Positions 24,981 to 33,373 of a stretch of DNA of 64,000 bases are shown one piece after another. Source of the DNA: Acidimicrobiaceae bacterium (GTDB lineage Bacteria > Actinomycetota > Acidimicrobiia > Acidimicrobiales > Ilumatobacteraceae). The DNA lies in contig JACJWF010000008.1 in NCBI GenBank assembly GCA_020637295.1, forward strand, positions 107,070 to 171,069, written 5' to 3'. Under the pieces are notes generated by a model, which did not search any database, was not told where the DNA came from, and saw only the letters and a program-made list of their open reading frames with translations. Each line of letters begins with the position of its first letter. Position 1 is the first letter of the stretch. A program made the position numbers and the translations under genes.

Positions 24981-25114
24981 TGAAACGGATGCCGCTCCAG
25001 AACCCGCCGTTCATCGGCTCGGCACCCGGAGAACTCGTGAACATGAAGCTCCCAGAACACCACCGCCCGATGGCGTACTGCCCGCTGAACCAACCCGTTG
25101 GAGAGGTGCACTGA
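24980..25114 (+). CDS. Possible 44-residue small protein between moaC and a membrane protein gene
   Basis: An ATG overlapping the moaC stop (TAATG) opens a frame of 44 codons (MKRMPLQNPPFIGS... ending GEVH) whose TGA is one base before the next gene's ATG (TGACATG). The tight junctions on both sides look like translational coupling, but there is no similarity I can recognise and no Shine-Dalgarno. It may simply be a leader for the downstream gene. Confidence 0.3.
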   Translation: MKRMPLQNPPFIGSAPGELVNMKLPEHHRPMAYCPLNQPVGEVH

Positions 25115-25115
25115 C

Positions 25116-25697
25116 ATGCAGCCCGTCGTCCTGCTCGCCGTAGCCGCTGTGTGGCTGGCCGTCATCATCCCGCCGCTGCTGCGGTCGCGGGTGGAGAACC
25201 GCCCCAACTCCTCGGTCACGGACTTCCGTCGCCAACTGTCCACCCTGCAGCGCGCCGTGCCCACCCGCACGATGGTGCCCATGCGGGGCATGGCCCGCCC
25301 GCTCACCCAGGCGCCCCAGCAGCGTCCTGGCATGCACGGCCACGCCGGCACCATGCGCCGGGCCCAGGGCTTCCCCCAGGCCGGTGCCCGCCAGCACCTC
25401 AGCGCCGACGCCGGCCGTGGCTTCGACCACAACGACCATGGTCACCGCACCATGCAGGTGCATCGGGTCAGCCGTCGCGAGGCCATCCGTCGCCGCCGTG
25501 CCAACGTGCTGTTCGTGCTGGTGCTCACCGTGGCGCTCAGCGGCTTCCTCGCCGCCACCACCCACGCCACGCTGATGATCTACGCCTTCGCCCTGTCGTT
25601 CGTGTCGCTCTGCGGCTACTGCTACAAGCTGGTGCAGATCCGCAGCCTCGAGGTGGACCGCTCCTACGGCGAGCACAACTGGTTCAACGCCGCCTGA
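25116..25697 (+). CDS. Membrane protein of unknown function
   Basis: A 193-residue membrane protein. There is one N-terminal helix (residues 2-22, VVLLAVAAVWLAVIIPPLL), a roughly 100-residue cytoplasmic stretch rich in Arg, His, Gln and Gly, then two closely spaced helices (about 132-174, NVLFVLVLTVALSGFLAATT and TLMIYAFALSFVSLCGYC). The architecture (helix, basic linker, helical hairpin) recurs in actinobacteria next to cell-division or molybdopterin genes, but no function is assigned. The ATG at 25116 has a GGAGAGG Shine-Dalgarno nine bases upstream. Confidence 0.8.
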   Translation: MQPVVLLAVAAVWLAVIIPPLLRSRVENRPNSSVTDFRRQLSTLQRAVPTRTMVPMRGMARPLTQAPQQRPGMHGHAGTMRRAQGFPQAGARQHLSADAGRGFDHNDHGHRTMQVHRVSRREAIRRRRANVLFVLVLTVALSGFLAATTHATLMIYAFALSFVSLCGYCYKLVQIRSLEVDRSYGEHNWFNAA

Positions 25698-25740
25698 TTC
25701 GTCCCGCCTGAATCGCTGAGTGGGGCGCGGCGTGCGCCGC

Positions 25741-25746
25741 TACACT
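25741..25746 (+). promoter_or_regulatory. Probable -10 element of the tRNA gene
   Basis: TACACT lies 13 bases before the tRNA 5' end, leaving room for a short 5' leader removed by RNase P. Confidence 0.5.
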
Positions 25747-25759
25747 CACGGCGTCCAAC

Positions 25760-25832
25760 GGGGGTGTAGCTCAGTTGGCAGAGCGCAACAATCGCACTGT
25801 TGAGGCCAGGGGTTCAATTCCCCTCACCTCCA
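25760..25832 (+). tRNA. tRNA-Ala (anticodon CGC)
   Basis: A 73-base cloverleaf: 7-base acceptor stem, D arm GCTC/GAGC, anticodon stem CAACA/TGTTG with loop ATCGCAC (anticodon CGC at 25793-25795), T arm AGGGG/CCCCT with loop TTCAATT. The third acceptor pair is G-U, the alanine identity element recognised by alanyl-tRNA synthetase. It reads GCG codons. CCA is not encoded. Confidence 0.93.
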
Positions 25833-25845
25833 CCCGGAACCTCTG

Positions 25846-25884
25846 ACAAGGGGCCCCGCACGGTTCGCCGGCGGGGCCTCTTGC
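25846..25884 (+). terminator. GC-rich hairpin downstream of the tRNA
   Basis: GGGGCCCCGC (25850-25859) pairs with GCGGGGCCTC (25871-25880) at nine or ten positions around an 11-base loop, followed by a short TTG and no long T-run. It is a likely stop for the tRNA transcript. Confidence 0.6.
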
Positions 25885-25915
25885 TGTTCCTGGCCCGCCT
25901 GCCAGACTGGGCCGC

Positions 25916-26944
25916 ATGAGCCGGGTCGGGATCATGCGGTGCCTGCTGGCTGCGGTGCTGTTCGGGGCCAGCGCGCCGCTGTCGTCGAGGCTGGCGGGGT
26001 CGATACCGGCCTTCACCCTTGCCGGCCTGCTGTACCTGGGTGCCGCGCTCGCTGTCACGCCGGTGGTCGTCCGCCGCCCGCCGAGCCTCTGGGGGCTGCG
26101 GGCCGAGTGGCGCCCGGCGATGGGGGCGGTGGTGATGGGTGGCGCGGTGGGTCCGGTGCTGCTGGTGGCCGGCCTGGCCCGCACCGATGCGGCCACTGCG
26201 TCCATCCTCCTCAACGCTGAACTGGCTGCCACCGTCGTGCTCGCTGCGCTGGTGTTCCGCGAGCACCTCGGCCGGTGGATGTGGTGGAGCGCGGGGCTGG
26301 TCACCGTCGCCGGCGCGATGCTCACCTAGCAGCCCGGCGCACGTCTCGACGTCGGGGCCCTGCTGATCGTGGCCGCCTGCGCGGCGTGGGGCTTCGACAA
26401 CGGGGTCACTGCCGGCATCGAGCAACTGGCCCCCGAACATGTGGTGGCGTTGAAGGGCGGGATCGCCGGCGGGGTGAACCTGACCATCGGGTTGCTCATG
26501 GCTGGGTGGGGCGCGGCCACCGGCATGTGGGACGTGGTCGCCGCCCTCGCCATCGGCGCCGCCGGCTACGGCCTGTCCATCACGTTGTGGGTGAAAGGGG
26601 CGCGGGAACTGGGTGCGGCCCGCGGGCAGGTGATCTTCGCCACGGCCCCCTTCATCGGCGCGGTCATCGCGTGGACGTTCCTCGGTGACGACGTGACCCG
26701 GCTGGAGGTCGTGGCGGCGCTCGTGGCCGCCTCGGGCGTGGTGCTCTCACTGCGGTCGACGCACGACCATCGGCACCAGCACCAGCCCGTCGAGCACGAG
26801 CACGAACACACCCACGACGACGGTCACCACGACCATGTGCACGAGGGCGGGTTCACCGGACGGCACACCCATGTGCACGCACACGCCGCACTCGTGCACA
26901 CCCACCCCCACGTCCCGGACCTCCATCACCGCCACGACCACTAG
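25916..26944 (+). pseudogene. EamA/DMT-family transporter with histidine-rich tail, interrupted by an in-frame TAG
   Basis: One reading frame encodes a ten-helix drug/metabolite transporter whose two halves are separated by a single TAG at 26327-26329. The first half (from ATG 25916) has about five membrane helices and ends GAMLT; after the TAG the same frame continues with QPGARLD and five further helices, then a 60-residue tail with over 25 His (HTHDDGHHDHVHEGG, HTHVHAHAALVH). Related proteins normally read Trp-Gln-Pro-Gly here, so TGG to TAG is the likely change. A real nonsense mutation, a sequencing error or suppression are all possible. The His tail suggests metal binding, hence a metal-linked exporter. 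CAGACT, a near -10, lies seven bases before the ATG. Confidence 0.82.
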
Positions 26945-26972
26945 GGCGCCGGTGAGAGGGAGGCGCCGGGCG

Positions 26973-27038
26973 GGTCGGGAGCGACGGGGTGGTCGGGCGC
27001 GACGGGGTCAGGCGACGACGGGGTCGGGAGCGACGGGG
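26973..27038. repeat. Short imperfect tandem repeats (16-18 bp)
   Basis: GGTCGGGAGCGACGGGG at 26973-26989 and 27022-27038, with variant copies between. They fill the gap between the transporter and the convergent diguanylate cyclase gene. Confidence 0.6.
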
Positions 27039-28346
27039 TCAGCCGACGACGGCGCGGTCGCGGCCCTGGTCCTTGGCCCGCAGGAGGCGGTTGTCGGCGA
27101 GGCTGATCACCTCGGACAACGTGGCGGCCTCGGTGGTGTCGGCGATGCCGGCGGAGGCGGTGAAGCTGGGAGCGTGGCCGTCGCTGCAGGCGACGGCAAG
27201 CTCTAGGCGGATGCGGTCGAACACCTCGGCCGCGGCGGTGAGGTCCCGGTCCGGCAGCACGATGATGAACTCCTCGCCGCCGTAGCGGCAGACCAGGTCG
27301 TGGTCGCGCACACTGCGCTGCAGGAGGCGGGCGAAGATGCGCAGGGCGCGGTCACCGGCGTCGTGCCCGTGAGTGTCGTTGAGGATCTTGAAGTGGTCGA
27401 GGTCCAGGAGGATGAGGGCGTAGGGGCGGGCGTCCTGGGCGAGCAGCCGCACCTCGTTCTCCAGGCTGCGCCGGTTGAGCAGGCCGGTCAGCGGGTCGGT
27501 GGACGCCTGCAACTGGCTCTGGCTCATCGCCCGCACCAACCCGATCCGCGAGCCGAGTTGCTGGCTGACGGCGGCGAACGCGGTGATGTCGTGGCGGTCG
27601 AACGGCTCCGCTGCAGGGCGGGCGACGTGCACCACGCCGACCGCCGCACCGACCACGCTCACCGGCATGCAGACGGCGGTCAGCGTGCCGCAGCCACCGT
27701 CCCGGTCGCGCAGGTGGGGGCAGGCGTCGAACTGCGACGACGCCTCGAAGGTGAGGTGGTGGCCGGATCGGATCGCCGGGCACGACCTCGGGGTGGCCAC
27801 GTCGCACCCGCAACCGCGCAGCGTCTCGCCGCCGTCGGCACCATCGCCGCCCTCGCTGCTGGCGGCGATGGCGAGGTGGGCGCGGCTGGAGTCGGCCAGC
27901 AGCACCTCGACGAGCGCGTCGTCGACCATCGTTCCCATGGCCTGCATCGCGGCATGGAGAGCCGACGCCTCGTCGTCCGCCATGTCCATCGCCCGGGCCA
28001 GCCGGGACTCGAAGTCGCGGCGTGCCGCCTCGATGCTCAGCAGGGTCTCGCGGCGGGCGGATTCGGCGCGCTGTTGGAGCAGGAAGTAGCGCAGCGGCGC
28101 ACCGGTGATGCCCAGCAAGAGCGCACCGGACGCGGCCATGTAGACCAGCACCTGCGCCGTCATCCCCGACGTCGCCGCATCTGCCACCAGCCAGAGTGCC
28201 GTCGTCAACCCCACGACCCACAGCACGTTGAGGGTCACCATCGGCCAGGTGCCGCTCATCGGGTCGAAGCGCAGCGTGCGTGACGGCACCGATGCTGGGT
28301 CCACCGGCGTCCGTCCGCCGAGGTGAGTGTGCGGGTGCTCCGTCAC
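27039..28346 (-). CDS. Membrane-bound diguanylate cyclase with GAF-like sensor
   Basis: A 435-residue GGDEF protein that makes cyclic di-GMP. Two membrane helices (about residues 33-60 and 68-96), a short coiled coil, a GAF-like region (about 130-265) carrying a Cys cluster (GCGCD, SCPAI, FDACPHL, GGCGTL), then the GGDEF domain from about 285 with CRYGGEEF as the active loop. The inhibitory RxxD motif is not evident. The Cys-rich sensor could bind a metal or respond to redox state; this is inference. The GTG at 28346 gives the full N-terminus; an ATG 30 codons later (MSGTWPM) is an alternative just before the first helix. Confidence 0.88.
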   Translation of the reverse strand: MTEHPHTHLGGRTPVDPASVPSRTLRFDPMSGTWPMVTLNVLWVVGLTTALWLVADAATSGMTAQVLVYMAASGALLLGITGAPLRYFLLQQRAESARRETLLSIEAARRDFESRLARAMDMADDEASALHAAMQAMGTMVDDALVEVLLADSSRAHLAIAASSEGGDGADGGETLRGCGCDVATPRSCPAIRSGHHLTFEASSQFDACPHLRDRDGGCGTLTAVCMPVSVVGAAVGVVHVARPAAEPFDRHDITAFAAVSQQLGSRIGLVRAMSQSQLQASTDPLTGLLNRRSLENEVRLLAQDARPYALILLDLDHFKILNDTHGHDAGDRALRIFARLLQRSVRDHDLVCRYGGEEFIIVLPDRDLTAAAEVFDRIRLELAVACSDGHAPSFTASAGIADTTEAATLSEVISLADNRLLRAKDQGRDRAVVG

Positions 28347-28399
28347 GCCTTGTGTATCGGCACCACCCGCCGTGGTGATAACCGGGGAATTCGCGTCCT

Positions 28400-29230
28400 C
28401 TACTCGCTGGTGGGGCCGGTGAAGGTCGGCGGGCGCTTCTCGCGGTGGCTGGCCAGGCCCTCGGCGGCGTCCGGGCCGCCGAAGCCGTAGAACTCGTAGG
28501 CCAGGCTGGCGTCGAAGATCGGGCCGGCCTGGCGGTACCAGTGGTTCAGCGTGTGCTTGGTCCAGCGGATCGCCGCCTGGGCCATGCCGGCCAGCTGCAC
28601 CGCCACCTCCAGCGCCTTCGCCTGCTCCTGCCCATCGTCCACGCACAGGCTGACCAGCCCGTTGCGCTCGGCTTCCTCGCCGGTCAGGGTCTCGCAGGTC
28701 AGCAGGTAGTACTTCGCCTTCGCCATCCCGCACAGCAGCGGCCAGCAGATGGCGGCATGGTCGCCGGCCACCACGCCGAGCCGGGTGTGGCCGTCGATGA
28801 TCCGTGCGCTGCGGCCGGCCACGGACACGTCGGCCAGCAGGGCGCACACCAGGCCGGCGCCTACCGCCGGGCCGTGGATGGCCGACACGATCGGCTTGGA
28901 GCAGTTGATGACGTTCATCACGATGTCCCGCGCCTCGCGGATGGCGCGGGTGCGAGCGGCGTAGTCGTTGGTCAGCTCGTCGAGCAGCTCGAAGGAGCCA
29001 CCGGCGCTGAACGCCTTCCCCGCGCCCTGGATGACGGCCACCCGCACGCTCGGGTCGCGGTCGATCGTCAGCCACACGTCGGCGAGGTGGGCGTGGCACT
29101 CCGGCGACACGGCGTTCAGCCCCGGCGCGTCCAGGGTGATCCGCAGCACGCCGTCCGCAGGGCGGTCGAACGAGAGCGTCGGGAAGAGGGCGGGGTAGTC
29201 GGGCGCAGCGGGTGCCTGGTGGTCGGCCAT
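28400..29230 (-). CDS. Enoyl-CoA hydratase/isomerase family protein
   Basis: A 276-residue crotonase-fold enzyme. The oxyanion-hole segments [14 protein letters not shown] and [21 protein letters not shown] are intact; the usual hydratase Glu pair is not clearly conserved, so it may be another crotonase (isomerase, hydrolase or decarboxylase). It probably acts in fatty or aromatic acid breakdown. TACGCT (29242-29237, coding strand) ends six bases before the ATG. Confidence 0.9.
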   Translation of the reverse strand: MADHQAPAAPDYPALFPTLSFDRPADGVLRITLDAPGLNAVSPECHAHLADVWLTIDRDPSVRVAVIQGAGKAFSAGGSFELLDELTNDYAARTRAIREARDIVMNVINCSKPIVSAIHGPAVGAGLVCALLADVSVAGRSARIIDGHTRLGVVAGDHAAICWPLLCGMAKAKYYLLTCETLTGEEAERNGLVSLCVDDGQEQAKALEVAVQLAGMAQAAIRWTKHTLNHWYRQAGPIFDASLAYEFYGFGGPDAAEGLASHREKRPPTFTGPTSE

Positions 29231-29236
29231 GCGCCG

Positions 29237-29284
29237 AGCGTATTCGCCGCCCGGGGCGACAGCCCTGGCCGGGCTGGATAGCGT
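29237..29284. promoter_or_regulatory. Divergent leaderless promoter pair
   Basis: A minus-strand TACGCT (29242-29237) reads the enoyl-CoA hydratase-like gene, and a plus-strand TAGCGT (29279-29284) reads the folB-folK fusion. Each is six bases from its ATG. Confidence 0.6.
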
Positions 29285-29290
29285 GGCCGG

Positions 29291-30148
29291 ATGGACCGCA
29301 TCCTCATCGACGATCTGCGGGTGCTCACCGTCATCGGTGCGCTGCCCCACGAGCGGGAGATCGCCCAGCCCATCCGCATCGACCTGGCGCTGGGCGTGGA
29401 CCTCCACGAGGCCGGCCGCAGCGACGAACTGGCCGACACGGTCCATTACGGGCTGGTGTGCGAGCGGGTGGCCGAGCTGTGCCGGGAGAGCAAGGACATC
29501 CTGCTGGAGCGCCTGGCCGCCAAGGTGGCCGACACCGTGCTGGAGTTCGATCTGGTGGAGGAAGTGGACGTGACGCTCACCAAGCTGCGCCCACCGATCC
29601 CCGAGGAAGTGCAGTCCACGGCCGTCCACCTGGTCCGCACCCGCAAGGAGGCCGCGGCCCCGCCGCTGGTGGCCCACCGCGCGGTCGTGGCGCTCGGCTC
29701 CAACCTCGGCGACCGCGAGGGCTACCTGCGCTTCGCCGTCCGCGAGCTGGGCAACGTCACCGCCATGTCGCAGATCTTCGAGACCGAGCCGATCGGCGGC
29801 CCCGGCGGCCAGGGCGCCTTCCTCAACATGGTGGTGGAGGTGGAGACCGCTCTGGACCCGTTCGCCTTCCTGCGCCGCTGCCAGCGGATCGAAGCCAACG
29901 CGCTGCGCCAGCGGCTGGTCCGCTGGGGGCCGCGCACGCTGGACGTGGACCTGCTGTTCTACGACGACATGCGCATCGAGAGCGAAGCGCTGATGCTGCC
30001 GCACCCACGCATCTTCGAGCGCCGCTTCGTGCTGGCGCCGCTGGCGGAAGTGGCACCCGAGTTCTGCCCGGCGGACTGGGACGACACCCTGCCGCCCGCG
30101 GCCGTCCTGCCCCGTGGGCCGCTCAGCCTGGATGCCGACCTGGTGTGA
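29291..30148 (+). CDS. folBK: Fused dihydroneopterin aldolase / HPPK
   Basis: A 285-residue bifunctional folate enzyme. Residues 1-118 are FolB ([46 protein letters not shown], the [10 protein letters not shown] end). Residues 128-285 are FolK ([73 protein letters not shown]). It turns dihydroneopterin into hydroxymethyl-dihydropterin and then its diphosphate. Fusions of these two are known in actinobacteria. The start has TAGCGT six bases upstream. The last 26 bases overlap the convergent dihydropteroate-synthase-like gene. Confidence 0.94.
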   Translation: MDRILIDDLRVLTVIGALPHEREIAQPIRIDLALGVDLHEAGRSDELADTVHYGLVCERVAELCRESKDILLERLAAKVADTVLEFDLVEEVDVTLTKLRPPIPEEVQSTAVHLVRTRKEAAAPPLVAHRAVVALGSNLGDREGYLRFAVRELGNVTAMSQIFETEPIGGPGGQGAFLNMVVEVETALDPFAFLRRCQRIEANALRQRLVRWGPRTLDVDLLFYDDMRIESEALMLPHPRIFERRFVLAPLAEVAPEFCPADWDDTLPPAAVLPRGPLSLDADLV

Positions 30149-30896
30149 GGCCGTGGGCCACCGCATCCTCGAACCGTCGCACCTTGGCCGGGTAGTGCAC
30201 ACGCCCGAACTCCGGCTGGGCCCGCACCACGATCTCCAGCAGTTCGTCGTGCTGGGCGGTCTCCTTCCACGGCAGGGCGATGTACAGCGGCAGGCCGAAC
30301 ACCCGCATCGCGTCGAGGTTCGTGTACACCCGCTTCTGGTAGACGTAGCGCTCCTCCCACGGCCAGTTCGGCGGGGCGAAACCGGTGCCGGGGTCCAGCA
30401 CGCAGCGCTGGCGCAGGCCGTACCGGTCGGCGTCGCGCAGGCGGGCGTCGAAGAACTCGACGATGGCCTCCACAGGGTCGCGGTCCACCATCTCCATCGC
30501 CCGCGGGTTCGGCCCACTGAGGAACGGCACCACGATGGGCACGTCGAAGTCCGCCGCCACCTCCCACATCGCGTCGGCCTGCATGCCGTCGGCGGCGTTG
30601 ATCACGGTGGCACCGGCGTCCAGCGCTCGGCGCAGCACCTCGGGGCGCCAGGTGTCCACACTCAGCGGGCGACCCAGCGCGGCCAGCGCCGGCACGAGGT
30701 GCTCCAGGCGCGCCCACTCGGCCTGCCACGGCACCACCTCGGCCACGTCGGTGCTGCCCTGCCCGCCGAGGTCGAACCCGTCGGCGTCGTCGGCCAGCAG
30801 CCGCTCTGCCCGGGCCAGCGCGTCCGCGGGCGTGCGCACGATGGAGTCGGTGTTCAGCGAGTCGGGGCTGGCGTTGAGCACGCCGTACAGGAACAT
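30123..30896 (-). CDS. Dihydropteroate-synthase-like protein (FolP family, divergent)
   Basis: A 257-residue TIM-barrel of the FolP family. The pterin-site motifs are recognisable but altered: [14 protein letters not shown] for the usual [17 protein letters not shown] for GGESTRPGA, and [15 protein letters not shown] with ATVINAADG. The missing Arg of the STRPG loop and several changes suggest it may not be a standard sulfonamide target. Its position back-to-back with gpgS recalls M. tuberculosis folP2 (Rv1207) next to gpgS (Rv1208), where the FolP-like protein is not the main dihydropteroate synthase. TAGCAT (30910-30905, coding strand) is eight bases from the ATG. Confidence 0.82.
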   Translation of the reverse strand: MFLYGVLNASPDSLNTDSIVRTPADALARAERLLADDADGFDLGGQGSTDVAEVVPWQAEWARLEHLVPALAALGRPLSVDTWRPEVLRRALDAGATVINAADGMQADAMWEVAADFDVPIVVPFLSGPNPRAMEMVDRDPVEAIVEFFDARLRDADRYGLRQRCVLDPGTGFAPPNWPWEERYVYQKRVYTNLDAMRVFGLPLYIALPWKETAQHDELLEIVVRAQPEFGRVHYPAKVRRFEDAVAHGLTPGRHPG

Positions 30897-30940
30897 GGCG
30901 GTGGATGCTACGGGCAGCCCGCCGGCGAGGGGAGGTCGTG

Positions 30941-31825
30941 GTGAGCGGTGTGCGGACGTTCGAAGTGGAGGACTGCGCGCTGGACCTGCTGGTGCAGGCC
31001 AAGGCCGGCCGCACCATCTCCGTGTGCATCCCCTGCCGCGACGAGGCGGCCACCATCGGCCCGCTGGTCAGCATGGTGCGCCACGCGCTGATGCGCCGGG
31101 TGCCGCTGGTTGACGAACTGATCGTGCTGGACGACCGCAGCACCGACGACACCGCGTCCGTCGCCGCCAGCGCCGGCGCCACCGTGGTGTCGATCGAGGA
31201 CGTCCACCTCGTGCACGGCGTGGGGCACGGCAAGGGCAATGTGCTGTGGGCCAGCCTGGCGGCATCGAAGGGCGACTTCGTGGTCTGGATGGACGGCGAC
31301 ATCACCAGCTTCCAGCCGAACTGGATCGCCAAGCTGGTTGCCCCGATGGTGGACGACGACACGGTGGCACTGGTGAAGGCCACGTTCCACCGGCCCACCC
31401 AGCTGGGTGGCGGCGGCCGAACGACGGAGCTCGTGGCCCGCCCGCTGATGTCGCTCTACTACCCGGAGCTGACCGGCCTCCAGCAGCCACTGGCGGGAGA
31501 GTACGCCGGGCGGCGGACCGTGCTGGAGCAGATGGCGTTCCCGGAGGGCTGGGGCGTGGAGATCGCGCTGCTCATCGACATCGCCCGCCAGTTCGGGCCG
31601 GAGGCCATCGCCCAGGTGGACCTCGGCGTGCGCGAGCACCGCCATCGCGGCCTGCATTCCCTGTCCGTCCAGGCTGCGGAGGTGATGGCCACGATGCTGG
31701 CGAGAGTGCCGTCCGGCTCCCTCCTGCCGGCGCACGTCGGCCCGGTCCTGCGCCGCGCCGACGGCTCCGAGGTCCCCCTGAACCTCTCCGAGCGCCCCCC
31801 GCTGGCCACCCTCCGCCCCCGCTGA
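30941..31825 (+). CDS. gpgS: Glucosyl-3-phosphoglycerate synthase
   Basis: A 294-residue retaining GT81-type glycosyltransferase. Family features are ISVCIPCRDEAATIG, VLDDRSTDDT, GVGHGKGNVLWASL, the metal motif WMDGDI, and the acceptor region LSLYYPELTGLQQPLAGEYAGRR (split: YYPELTGLQQPLAGEY) followed by GWGVEIALLIDI. It starts synthesis of glucosylglycerate or methylglucose lipopolysaccharide by joining UDP- or ADP-glucose to 3-phosphoglycerate. The GTG at 30941 has a GGGGAGG Shine-Dalgarno. Divergent to the FolP-like gene. Confidence 0.9.
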   Translation: MSGVRTFEVEDCALDLLVQAKAGRTISVCIPCRDEAATIGPLVSMVRHALMRRVPLVDELIVLDDRSTDDTASVAASAGATVVSIEDVHLVHGVGHGKGNVLWASLAASKGDFVVWMDGDITSFQPNWIAKLVAPMVDDDTVALVKATFHRPTQLGGGGRTTELVARPLMSLYYPELTGLQQPLAGEYAGRRTVLEQMAFPEGWGVEIALLIDIARQFGPEAIAQVDLGVREHRHRGLHSLSVQAAEVMATMLARVPSGSLLPAHVGPVLRRADGSEVPLNLSERPPLATLRPR

Positions 31826-31866
31826 CCCGCCCGCCCGCGGCACGGCGTCACCTCTCGTCCCCATTT

Positions 31867-31919
31867 GAACTTGTCGCGGGCGTGACCGGGGTTTTCCGTG
31901 GTCGGGCCGCGACAAGTTC
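31867..31919. repeat. Family C palindromic repeat, copy 1 (53 bp)
   Basis: Terminal arms GAACTTGTCGCGG and CCGCGACAAGTTC, with an inner GACC/GGTC pair and a TTTT loop region. It follows the gpgS stop by 41 bases. Identity with copy 2 extends to 31927. Confidence 0.93.
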
Positions 31920-31976
31920 GGGGAGGGAGGGGTGGGCAGAGGATGGTGCGACCGGCCTCGGCGAACGCACCAGCCG

Positions 31977-32029
31977 GAACTTGTCGCGGGCGTGACCGGG
32001 GTTTTCCGTGGTCGGGCCGCGACAAGTTC
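31977..32029. repeat. Family C palindromic repeat, copy 2 (53 bp)
   Basis: Base-for-base identical to copy 1 over 61 positions (31977-32037), 110 bases downstream in the same orientation. It lies just upstream of the msrB promoter. Confidence 0.93.
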
Positions 32030-32060
32030 GGGGAGGGGTGGGTGGCCTAGGGTGCGGCGC

Positions 32061-32513
32061 ATGATCACGTGGGACGACATCGTGGCCCGGGGGCGTGACG
32101 GCAACCTCACCCCGCCCCGCCGGGACGACCGCACCGAGGCGGAGTGGAAGGCGGTGCTGGACCCGGCGACGTTCGAGGTCACCCGTCACGCCGCCACCGA
32201 GCGGCCGTTCAGCAGCGACATGTGCAGCCTGTTCACGCCTGGCCGCTACGGCTGCGCGTGCTGCGGGACGGTGCTGTTCGACGCCTCGGAGAAGTTCGAG
32301 TCCGGCACCGGGTGGCCCTCGTTCACCCAGCCGCTGGAGGACGCCGTCGTTGCCTACCACGTGGACCGCACCCATGGGATGGTGCGGGTGGAGACCGTCT
32401 GCAATGTGTGCGACGCCCACCTCGGCCATGTCTTCCCGGATGGCCCGCCGCCCACCGGGCTGCGGTACTGCATGAACGCCGTCGCGCTCAGCAAGGTCGC
32501 CGACGACCACTGA
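32061..32513 (+). CDS. msrB: Peptide-methionine (R)-S-oxide reductase
   Basis: A 150-residue MsrB that repairs oxidised methionine (R epimer). The zinc Cys pairs (GCACCG and CNVCDAH) are present, with GTGWPSF, LGHVFPDGP and the catalytic Cys in RYCMNAVAL. The length is typical. TAGGGT (32048-32053) lies seven bases upstream of the ATG, so translation is likely leaderless; the earlier in-frame start would read through the family C repeats. Confidence 0.95.
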   Translation: MITWDDIVARGRDGNLTPPRRDDRTEAEWKAVLDPATFEVTRHAATERPFSSDMCSLFTPGRYGCACCGTVLFDASEKFESGTGWPSFTQPLEDAVVAYHVDRTHGMVRVETVCNVCDAHLGHVFPDGPPPTGLRYCMNAVALSKVADDH

Positions 32514-32574
32514 CGTTTCCGGCGTCGGTGAATCCGGTCGACCCGGCGTGCCGGGCCGTGACAGCCTCCTGGTG

Positions 32575-33303
32575 ATGGAGAACCACTTCGACACCGACGT
32601 CGCCCTCACCTACGACGCCGACGCTGCCGAGATGTTCGGCGACGACGTGCTCGGGCCGACCGTGCAGCGCCTTGCGGAGTTGGCCGCCGGCGGGCCGGCG
32701 TTGGAGTTCGCCATCGGCACCGGCCGGGTGGCGCTGCCCCTGGCCGCCGCCGGCGTGGAGGTGCACGGCATCGAGTACTCCCCGGCGATGGCGACTCAGA
32801 TGCGCGCCAAGCAGGGCGGGGCAGCCATCCCGGTGGTGCTGGGCGACATGGCCACCACCCGCGTCGACGGCGTCTTTACGCTCGTCTACCTGGTCTTCAA
32901 CACGATCATGAACCTCACCACCCAGGACGCCCAGGTGGCCTGCTTCGCCAACGCCGCCGCCCACCTCCGGCCCGGCGGCTGCTTCGTCGTCGAGGTGATG
33001 GTGCCCCAGCTGCAGCGCCTGGCGGCGGGGGAACGCTTCGTGCCGTTCTCCGTCACGGACGACCACATCGGCATCGACGAATACGACGTGGTCACCCAGC
33101 GCCTGGTGTCCCACCACGTCACCAGCGCGGCCGACTGGGTGACGCGCCAGTCGATCCCGTTCCGCTACGCCTGGCCGGCCGAACTGGACCTGATGGCCCG
33201 GATGGCCGGCATGGAGCTGGAGTCCCGCCACGCCGACTGGCTGGGCAGCCCGTTCACCGCCACCTCGCCGTCCCACGTCTCCGTCTGGCGCCTCCCCAGC
33301 TGA
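32575..33303 (+). CDS. Class I SAM-dependent methyltransferase
   Basis: A 242-residue methyltransferase. The SAM-binding motif I is LEFAIGTGRVALPLA, followed by the acidic ribose contact HGIEYS, IPVVLGDMAT (motif II region), a GVFTLVYLVFNTIMNL strand and the LRPGGCFVVEV motif. The substrate is not evident; similar proteins sit in many actinobacterial genomes without a known role. The ATG at 32575 follows msrB by 61 bases. A family A palindrome follows its stop by nine bases. Confidence 0.88.
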   Translation: MENHFDTDVALTYDADAAEMFGDDVLGPTVQRLAELAAGGPALEFAIGTGRVALPLAAAGVEVHGIEYSPAMATQMRAKQGGAAIPVVLGDMATTRVDGVFTLVYLVFNTIMNLTTQDAQVACFANAAAHLRPGGCFVVEVMVPQLQRLAAGERFVPFSVTDDHIGIDEYDVVTQRLVSHHVTSAADWVTRQSIPFRYAWPAELDLMARMAGMELESRHADWLGSPFTATSPSHVSVWRLPS

Positions 33304-33312
33304 CCCGTCGTC

Positions 33313-33359
33313 CAAGTTGGCGGTGAGGTGCGGTACCACCGCACCTGAGCGCCAACTTG
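33313..33359. repeat. Family A palindromic repeat, copy 5 (47 bp), inverted
   Basis: Same length and terminal arms as copies 1-4, but its interior matches them best when reverse-complemented. It separates the convergent methyltransferase and hrpA stops, nine and 14 bases away. Confidence 0.9.
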
Positions 33360-33373
33360 CAGGAGGGGGAGGG

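Noticed and set aside
26327..26329. Programmed readthrough or pyrrolysine at the TAG of the EamA gene
   Set aside because: No pyrrolysine machinery or downstream structure is visible; the following CAG resembles a readthrough context only weakly. A mutation or sequencing error is simpler.
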